Positions 30,736 to 36,159 of a stretch of DNA of 36,159 nucleotides are shown one piece after another; positions within the stretch are counted from its first letter, which is position 1; every line of letters starts with the position of its first letter. The notes under the pieces are model-generated. The model worked only from the letters and a program-made list of their open reading frames with translations. It ran no database searches and was not told where the DNA came from. The translations under genes were made by a program, and so were the position numbers. This stretch comes from Acidobacteriota bacterium (GTDB lineage Bacteria; Acidobacteriota; Terriglobia; Bryobacterales; Bryobacteraceae): positions 1-36,159 of the forward strand of contig JACOSH010000122.1 in NCBI GenBank assembly GCA_016178945.1. Reading direction: 5' to 3'.

Positions 30736-33700
30736 GGCGCCTGGCGGCGAGCGAGTACATGGCCGGGAGCGCGATCAGGGTGAGGAACAGGGTCGAGAGC
30801 AGACCGCCCACCACGACCGTCGCCAGCGGGCGTTGCACGTCGGAGCCGATACCGGTGGCGCGCGCCGCCGGAACCATGCCGAGCAACGCCACCAGCACCA
30901 TCATGAGGACCGGGCGCATCTGGGCCAGAGATCCCTGGATGACCGCCTGTTTTACGTCGACACCCGGCTCTTTGCGCTGGCGATTGATCTCGGCCACCAC
31001 CAGCACTCCGCTCATCACCGCCACGCCGAACAGAGAGATGAATCCCACCGCCGCCGAGACGCTGAGGTGGATGTCTCTCACGTAAAGCGCCACCACGCCG
31101 CCCACCAACGAAAACGGCACATTCATCAGGACCAGTCCGGCGTAGGCCGTGGAGCCGAAGGCGAAGAACAGGAGCGCGAAGATAATGGCGATGGTTAGGG
31201 GCAGGACCACGGCGAGCCGCTTGCGGGCGCGCTCGAGGTTTTCAAACTGCCCGCCCCATTCCACGCGATATCCGGCGGGCAGCTTCACTTCGGCGGCGAC
31301 CCGTTTCTGCGCCTCGGCGACGAAACTGCCCTGGTCGCGGCCGCGGATGTTGGTGCGTACGGAAATCTGGCGCCGGTTCTCGCGACGGGCGATGATGGTG
31401 GCGCCGCTGACCACGCCGACCTCGGCGACGTCGGCCATGGGAACGCGCCCGCCATTGCGAGCCGGAATCAGAATGCGTCCGATGGCGGCCGGATCCTGGC
31501 GCGCGCCGGAGTGGTACCGCACGGCAATCTCGAACCGGCGCTCGCCTTCGAAGACGTTAGAGACGGGACGCCCGCCGATGGCCATCTCGATCACGTCCTG
31601 GATGTCGCGCACGCGCAGGCCGAAGCGAGCGGCCTTGGCCCGGTCGATCCACAGCCGCAGTTGGGCCTGTTCGGACTCCTGCTCGATGGCGGTGTCGGCC
31701 GCGCCGCGGAGGCGCCGGAGCACCTGCAGGGTCTGTTCCGCGATGCGGCGCAATTGGGTGAGATCCGAACCGCTGACGATGACGGCCAAGTCGGCGGAAG
31801 ATCCGGTGACCGCCTCGGTGACGGTGTCGATGATGGGCTGGGTGAAGTTAAAGGAGGCGCCGTGGATCTCGGCGTGCAGCCTGGCGGAGAGCTCTTCCAC
31901 CAGGGCGGCCTTGGTCTTGCCGGGTTTCCAGGTGTTGTAGGGATTCAGGCCCAAGAGCAGCTCGTTGCGGTTAGGTCCGAACGGGTCGGTGCCGGAATCG
32001 TTGCGCCCGGTCTGCGAGCTGACCAGGTGGATTTCAGGGAACTGGGAGAGAATCCGGCGGATCTGGGCGCCAACCTCGGCGGACTTTTCCAACGAAATGC
32101 CCGGAGGCAGATTGGCTCGGATCCAGATGGTGCCTTCGTCGAGCTGCGGAAGAAACTCCGAGCCCAGACGGGTCCCTAGCAGGAGGGCCGCGGCGACCAC
32201 GGCGGAGGAAGCCGCAACAGTCCAGGCCGGCCTGCGCAAGGCCGCGCGCAAGACCTGCTCGTAGCGGCGGCCAATCCACGCGAGCAGGGGATTGTCCCAG
32301 CCCTTGGCGCCCCGGCGGAAGAGGTAGGTGGCCAGGGCGGGGATCAGTGTCAAGGCGAGCAGCATGGAACCCAGCAAGGCGAAGCAGACGGTGAAGGCCA
32401 TGGGGGTGAACAGGCGGCGTTCCACTCGTTCCAGCGTGAACAGCGGCAGGTAGGCCGCGATGATGATCAGGAGGGAAAAGAAGATGGGAGATTCCACTTC
32501 CAGCGCTGCGTTGCGAATGGAGACCAGCACACTGGCGCCGCCTTTGTTCCGGCGCTCGGCCAGAGTGTGGACGATGTGCTCGACCATGATGAGCGTGCCG
32601 TCGACGATGATGCCGAAATCGATTGCGCCCAGGCTGAGGAGATTGGCGGGGATGCCGGTGAAGTGCATGCAGACGAAGGCGAACAGCAGCGAGAGCGGGA
32701 TGGTCAGGGCGGTGAGCAGGGCGGCGCGGACACTGCCCAGAAAGAGAAACAACACGGCCACCACGATGAGCAGGCCCTCCAGCAGCGTGCGGGAGACGGT
32801 GCGCAGCGTATTGTCGACCAGATCCGTGCGGTCATAAATGGGGACAATCCGCACGCCAGGGGGCAGGCGCACGCCGTTCAGCTCCTCCACCGCCTCGTGA
32901 ACCAGCTTCAGGACCTCGCTCGGGTTCTCGCCGCGCCGCATCAGGACGATGCCCTCGACGCCGCCGGTTCGGTCCTGGACCCCGAAGATGCCGGTCTGGG
33001 GCGCCGAGCCCAACTGGACTTTGGAGACGTCGCGGACGAAGATCGGGACGCCGCCGGCTTCGGCGACGACAGTGTTCTCGATATCGGCGAGCGACTGGAT
33101 GAGGCCCACGCCGCGCACCACCATGGCCTGCTGGCGATTGTCGAGAAGAGCGCCGCCGGCGTTCTGGTTGCCCTGGGTGACGGCCTCGGCGATCTGGCCG
33201 ATCGACAGCCGGTACTTCTCCAGAGCGAACGGGTCGATTTCGATCTGATACTGCTTTACCTGGCCGCCGAACGGCACCACGTCGGCCACGCCCCGAACCT
33301 GGAGCAGGCGCGGTTCAATTACCCAGTCCTGGAGCTCCCGCAATTGCCGGGGGGTTTGCCCGCCGCCCTCCAGCGTGTAACGGTACATTTCGCCAATGGG
33401 CGTGGCAAGCGGACCCAGCGCCGGCGTGAGACCCTCGGGCAGGCCGGCGTCGCGGAGTTTTTCCAGCACCGCATGGCGGGCAAAGTAGTCGGTGGTGTTG
33501 AAGTCGAAGGTCAGCTCCACCACCGACAGCCCGAAGATGGTGCGCGAGCGCCGGGCGATCACAGAGGGCGTGCTGTTCAAGGCGCGCTCGATGGGAATGG
33601 TCACCTGCTGCTCGACTTCTTCGGCGGCGCGCCCGGGATACTGGGTGATGACGACGACCTGGGTGTCGGAGATATCGGGATAGGCCTCGATCTTGAGCTG

Positions 33701-33796
33701 CTGAAAGGCCCACAGGCCGGCCCCGATCAGGGCCACGCCTAGGAGGAGGGAGACGAAGCGCTGCTGGAGCGCAAAACGCAGGAGTCTGGCGATCAC
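30716..33796 (-). CDS. Heavy-metal efflux RND pump, CusA/CzcA-like
   Basis: A 1026-residue inner-membrane pump. It begins with the usual amphipathic start and first helix (LLRFALQQRFVSLLLGVALIG), followed by EAYPDISDTQVVVITQYPGRAAEEVEQQVTIPIERAL. TM4 carries DFGIIVDGTLIMVEH (residues 393-407), the acidic proton-relay signature of the HME subfamily. TM helices 10-12 close the protein, with the second half repeating the first, as in all RND pumps. With the adaptor and TolC-like channel it would form a tripartite complex exporting metal cations driven by proton influx. CusA-type methionine ladders cannot be confirmed by eye, so Cu/Ag versus Co/Zn/Cd specificity is open. It starts at GTG in a 4-base overlap with the DUF190 gene. 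Confidence 0.93.
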   Translation of the reverse strand: MIARLLRFALQQRFVSLLLGVALIGAGLWAFQQLKIEAYPDISDTQVVVITQYPGRAAEEVEQQVTIPIERALNSTPSVIARRSRTIFGLSVVELTFDFNTTDYFARHAVLEKLRDAGLPEGLTPALGPLATPIGEMYRYTLEGGGQTPRQLRELQDWVIEPRLLQVRGVADVVPFGGQVKQYQIEIDPFALEKYRLSIGQIAEAVTQGNQNAGGALLDNRQQAMVVRGVGLIQSLADIENTVVAEAGGVPIFVRDVSKVQLGSAPQTGIFGVQDRTGGVEGIVLMRRGENPSEVLKLVHEAVEELNGVRLPPGVRIVPIYDRTDLVDNTLRTVSRTLLEGLLIVVAVLFLFLGSVRAALLTALTIPLSLLFAFVCMHFTGIPANLLSLGAIDFGIIVDGTLIMVEHIVHTLAERRNKGGASVLVSIRNAALEVESPIFFSLLIIIAAYLPLFTLERVERRLFTPMAFTVCFALLGSMLLALTLIPALATYLFRRGAKGWDNPLLAWIGRRYEQVLRAALRRPAWTVAASSAVVAAALLLGTRLGSEFLPQLDEGTIWIRANLPPGISLEKSAEVGAQIRRILSQFPEIHLVSSQTGRNDSGTDPFGPNRNELLLGLNPYNTWKPGKTKAALVEELSARLHAEIHGASFNFTQPIIDTVTEAVTGSSADLAVIVSGSDLTQLRRIAEQTLQVLRRLRGAADTAIEQESEQAQLRLWIDRAKAARFGLRVRDIQDVIEMAIGGRPVSNVFEGERRFEIAVRYHSGARQDPAAIGRILIPARNGGRVPMADVAEVGVVSGATIIARRENRRQISVRTNIRGRDQGSFVAEAQKRVAAEVKLPAGYRVEWGGQFENLERARKRLAVVLPLTIAIIFALLFFAFGSTAYAGLVLMNVPFSLVGGVVALYVRDIHLSVSAAVGFISLFGVAVMSGVLVVAEINRQRKEPGVDVKQAVIQGSLAQMRPVLMMVLVALLGMVPAARATGIGSDVQRPLATVVVGGLLSTLFLTLIALPAMYSLAARRLRRDAG

Positions 33797-34113
33797 GCGA
33801 TGATCTCGGCGTCGGTGAGCAGCATGAGTCCTTCCTGGACCATGGCGCGGATTTCGGGAAGGATACCACGGATCTTGGCCTCCTCGTCGGCCACGCTGAT
33901 AATCACGGGTCGATCGTCGGAGATGCCGAAGAGGCGGCGGCGGTGCACCTTCTGATGGCTGCCAAACCCCATGATGCCGGTCTGGACGGTGGCGCCGGCC
34001 ACTTCCAGTTGGCGCAGCCGCCGGACGATCGCTTCATAGAGTGGGGTTTGTGTATCCTCCCAGACGTCGCTCTCGTCGACGTAAATCAAGAGAAGCTTAA
34101 TGGGCGGCGTCAT
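33793..34113 (-). CDS. DUF190 family (PII-like) protein
   Basis: A 106-residue cytoplasmic protein. KLLLIYVDESDVWEDTQTPLYEAIVRRLRQLEVAGATVQTGIMGFG, followed by a basic KVHRRRLFGISDDRPVIISV, is the DUF190 pattern, a ferredoxin-like fold related to PII proteins. Its genes recur beside CrcB fluoride channels and beside heavy-metal RND pumps. It probably binds a small ligand or ion and adjusts the transporter; this is inferred from fold and neighbours. It lies between adaptor and pump, 19 bases after the adaptor stop, and overlaps the pump start (GTGA), so the two are translationally coupled. Confidence 0.83.
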   Translation of the reverse strand: MTPPIKLLLIYVDESDVWEDTQTPLYEAIVRRLRQLEVAGATVQTGIMGFGSHQKVHRRRLFGISDDRPVIISVADEEAKIRGILPEIRAMVQEGLMLLTDAEIIA

Positions 34114-34132
34114 GGATCATCCTCTTGCCCGT

Positions 34133-35278
34133 TCATTTGAGTAGCATCGCTCCGTCGACCACGACGCGGTCGCCGGCTTTGAGCCCGCTCAACACCGGCA
34201 CGACTTCTCCGAACCGCTTGCCGAGGGTGACCTCGGTCTGGAGAAAGCTGCCCGCCGACTGCTCGAGGAAGACCACGCTGCGGCCATCCCCCTGGATGAC
34301 GGCGCCCGGCGGAAGGACGGGTTTGACCATGGTGGATTCGACGTGGCGAATGTTGGCGAACATTTCGGGACGGAACCGGCCACGCGTGTTTTGCATCTCC
34401 ACCCGGACCTTAATGGTGCGGGTCTGCGGATCGACGGTGTCGGCGATGCGGGCCACGCGCCCGTGGAAGGTCTCGCCGGGATAAGCCGACAGAGTGATGT
34501 CCACTGGCTCATTGATCTGGATCAAGCGGATGGAGCTTTCCGGGACGTCGGCGGCCACCCACACGGTGCTCAGGTCGGCCAGCTTGATGAGGGGCGCGCT
34601 GGTGTCATTGCGGTACTCGCCGGCGGCGACGCTCATCTCCAGCACCTTGCCCCCCAGCGGGGCGCGAACTTCAATCTTCTGGCCGAAAGCGCCCGGCTTG
34701 AGGCCCAGGATGGCCAGGCGCCGGATGGACTGCTCGCGGGCCGCCTCGGATTGTTCCAGCGCGGCCTTGGCCTGGGCGAGCGCGTTGTCGGCGTTGATGA
34801 CTTCATTCTTGGCCACCGCGTTGTGCTGGAACAGATCGGTGACGCGGTCAAAATCGGACTGCGCCTTCACCAGCCCGGCTTTGGCCTGGGTGAGCGCGGC
34901 GATCGCCTGCAAGTAGGCGGACTCGGCCGCGTCGGCATCCGGGCTCTCCACGGTGAGCAGCACTTGTCCCTGTTCGACGGCGTCGCCCAGCCTCACCTGG
35001 ACGGTGACAATGCGGCCGGGGACCGGCAGCCCGACGCTGGAGACGCGGTTTGGGTTGACCTCGACCTTGCCGGGGGAGACCACTTCATCCGTGGGGATCT
35101 GGACGCTGCGCACCGTCTCCACCCGGAGCTGCTTCAGCTTAGGAGAATCGGCCGGGATCACCACCAGGCCGGTCGGGCCGGGGGCGACGGGGGGCGCGGC
35201 GGCAGTGGTCTCATTCTGCTTCCCACAGGACAGGAACAGGGTGAGCCCACAGCAGAGAACCGCAAAGAGCTGTTTCAC
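34133..35278 (-). CDS. RND efflux periplasmic adaptor (CusB/CzcB-like), probable lipoprotein
   Basis: A 381-residue membrane fusion protein from GTG at 35278 with AAAGGGGA about 7 bases upstream. The N-terminal signal ends in LTLFLSC (Cys18), a plausible lipobox, although the -3 residue Phe is unusual. The lipoyl/barrel-sandwich domain is split around a helical hairpin of about 70 residues (SAYLQAIAALTQAKAGLVKA to SEAAREQSIRRLAIL). Beta-barrel and membrane-proximal domains follow (VWVAADVPESSIRLI, IADTVDPQTRTIKVRVEM, FRPEMFANI). No His- or Met-rich metal-binding extension is seen, so metal specificity is undefined. It links the pump and the outer-membrane channel. The start overlaps the TolC-like stop by 4 bases. 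Confidence 0.9.
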   Translation of the reverse strand: MKQLFAVLCCGLTLFLSCGKQNETTAAAPPVAPGPTGLVVIPADSPKLKQLRVETVRSVQIPTDEVVSPGKVEVNPNRVSSVGLPVPGRIVTVQVRLGDAVEQGQVLLTVESPDADAAESAYLQAIAALTQAKAGLVKAQSDFDRVTDLFQHNAVAKNEVINADNALAQAKAALEQSEAAREQSIRRLAILGLKPGAFGQKIEVRAPLGGKVLEMSVAAGEYRNDTSAPLIKLADLSTVWVAADVPESSIRLIQINEPVDITLSAYPGETFHGRVARIADTVDPQTRTIKVRVEMQNTRGRFRPEMFANIRHVESTMVKPVLPPGAVIQGDGRSVVFLEQSAGSFLQTEVTLGKRFGEVVPVLSGLKAGDRVVVDGAMLLK

Positions 35279-36159
35279 GGCGTCATCCCCTTTCCGGAAA
35301 TCGCATCCAGCGCGTAGAGACTGCGAGCGAACTCAGCTCGTGCCTCATTATATGCCTGGCGGGTGTCGTTAAACGCGCGCTGCGCGTCGAGCAGCTCGAC
35401 GAAACTGGCTTCGCCGCGGCGGTACGAGTAGTTGATGGTTTCGCGCACCTCGCCGGCCTGTTGGAGCATGTCGCGCTCGATGCTCTCCACCAGGTTGCGC
35501 GCGGTGGAGTACTGCTGGTAAGCGTTGTGCACTTCGGTGCGAATGTCGTTTTGCAGGGCGCGAATGCGCGCCTGGATCTGCTGCTGTTCCCGCCGCGCGC
35601 GCTCGATCTCGCCCTGGTTGCGGTTGAAGACCGGGATCGGCGCGCTGAAGAAGAGGCCCAGCGAACTGCCGGTGGCGTTGTTGTACTGGCGGTGAAACTG
35701 GGCGCCCACGGTGTAGTCCACTTTGCCCTGAGCGATCTGCAGCCGGATGTCGGCCAGCGAGCGGGCCTGGTCCTTGCCCAGGGCCTGGAGGTCGGGGCGC
35801 AGCTCGAGCGCGGCGGACAGGACGTTGTCCACGGGAAGCCGCGCGGCGTCACGCCGCAGGTCTCCCACGGCGTCGAAGTCCGGCGAGAAGGACGTGCGTC
35901 CGATCAGCGTTTTCAGGCGGTTGCGCGCGATGCGCAGCCTGGACTCGGCCTGGAGCACCGCGTTGCGATACTGCAAGGCCGCCACCTGGGAGCGCACCAG
36001 TTCGACCTTGGCCAGGTCGCCGGCGCGCACGCGGGTGGAGTTGATTTCGACGATGCTCTCGAAGGACTTCAGGTTATCGCGGGCCAGCGCCAGGTTGTCT
36101 TTGGCCAGCAGAACGTCGACGAAAGCGCTCTGGACATCGAGCACCAGGGTGCGGGTGGA
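35275..36159 (-). CDS. TolC-family outer-membrane channel, 5' partial
   Basis: The frame is open to the window edge, so the N-terminus with signal peptide lies beyond it; 294 residues are visible. Long amphipathic helices (LLAKDNLALARDNLKSFESI, ELVRSQVAALQYRNAVLQAE) and the second structural repeat (FNRNQGEIERARREQQQIQARIRAL) are those of TolC-like trimers. The segment SLGLFFSAPIPVFNRNQGE is the conserved beta-strand and turn between the repeats, seen widely in CusC/CzcC-type channels. It provides the outer-membrane exit duct for the pump. It is the promoter-proximal gene of the efflux operon visible here; any promoter or metal sensor is outside the window. Confidence 0.88.
   Translation of the reverse strand, partial: STRTLVLDVQSAFVDVLLAKDNLALARDNLKSFESIVEINSTRVRAGDLAKVELVRSQVAALQYRNAVLQAESRLRIARNRLKTLIGRTSFSPDFDAVGDLRRDAARLPVDNVLSAALELRPDLQALGKDQARSLADIRLQIAQGKVDYTVGAQFHRQYNNATGSSLGLFFSAPIPVFNRNQGEIERARREQQQIQARIRALQNDIRTEVHNAYQQYSTARNLVESIERDMLQQAGEVRETINYSYRRGEASFVELLDAQRAFNDTRQAYNEARAEFARSLYALDAISGKGMTP

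Noticed and set aside
32567-33742. 391-residue plus-strand open frame opposite the RND pump
   Set aside because: It lies wholly antisense to an unmistakable CusA/CzcA-like gene, is rich in His/Asp/Gln from the reverse-strand codon pattern, and shows no domain. It is a G+C-driven shadow.
34343-35317. 324-residue plus-strand open frame opposite the RND adaptor
   Set aside because: Antisense to a clear membrane fusion protein gene, with low-complexity His/Gly/Asp composition and no recognisable motif.

Overview
The window is G+C-rich bacterial chromosome that fits Acidobacteriota, probably a Solibacter/Bryobacter-type organism. This taxon is inferred from gene content and protein style; no rRNA or other marker is present. 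Most of it (about 1-28.4 kb) is a large exopolysaccharide locus of the XrtA (exosortase A/PEP-CTERM) type. No exosortase and no PEP-CTERM substrate lie inside the window, so that part of the system, if present, is outside it.

Layout. 1-3.3 kb: chain-length/export control module (Wzz-like protein truncated by the window edge, ExeA-type ATPase, BY-kinase-type ATPase). 3.4-4.3 kb: UpxY/NusG-like antiterminator overlapping a small XRE-type HTH protein. 4.3-11.3 kb: modification module (glutamine-dependent amidotransferase, HAD phosphatase, membrane sulfatase-like enzyme, UbiA-type prenyl-phosphate phosphoribosyltransferase, a 58-residue membrane protein, a large NoeA-like methyltransferase). A strong sigma-54-type promoter sits immediately in front of the UbiA gene. 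11.4-18.8 kb: a lower-G+C variable module (SGNH hydrolase, FkbM methyltransferase, glycosyltransferase, second FkbM methyltransferase, a large secreted protein ending in a dockerin-like module, GT2 glycosyltransferase). 18.9-26.1 kb: a tightly coupled operon (deacetylase, flippase, FemAB/BioF2-like acyltransferase, XrtA-type O-antigen ligase/polymerase, GT4, NAD-dependent epimerase), with ATGA overlaps at four junctions. 26.0-28.4 kb: two GT4 genes on the minus strand, converging on the epimerase.

From 28.6 kb the content changes. A small exported BamE-like protein, an Mrp-type P-loop ATPase lacking the cysteine pair of its family, and a double Clp-N protein without an ATPase lie on the plus strand. 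A heavy-metal RND efflux operon (TolC-like, adaptor, DUF190, CusA/CzcA-like pump) runs on the minus strand to the window end.

How the locus would work (inference): nucleotide sugars shaped by the epimerase are assembled on a lipid carrier by the glycosyltransferases. The product is decorated by the methyl-, acyl-, amido- and deacetylating enzymes, flipped by the Wzx-like protein and polymerised or ligated by the XrtA-type ligase. Chain length is set by Wzz plus the kinase/ATPase pair, and the antiterminator keeps transcription going over a long operon. No tRNA, rRNA, CRISPR array, insertion sequence or other mobile element was recognised, and no gene-free stretch exceeds 300 bases.
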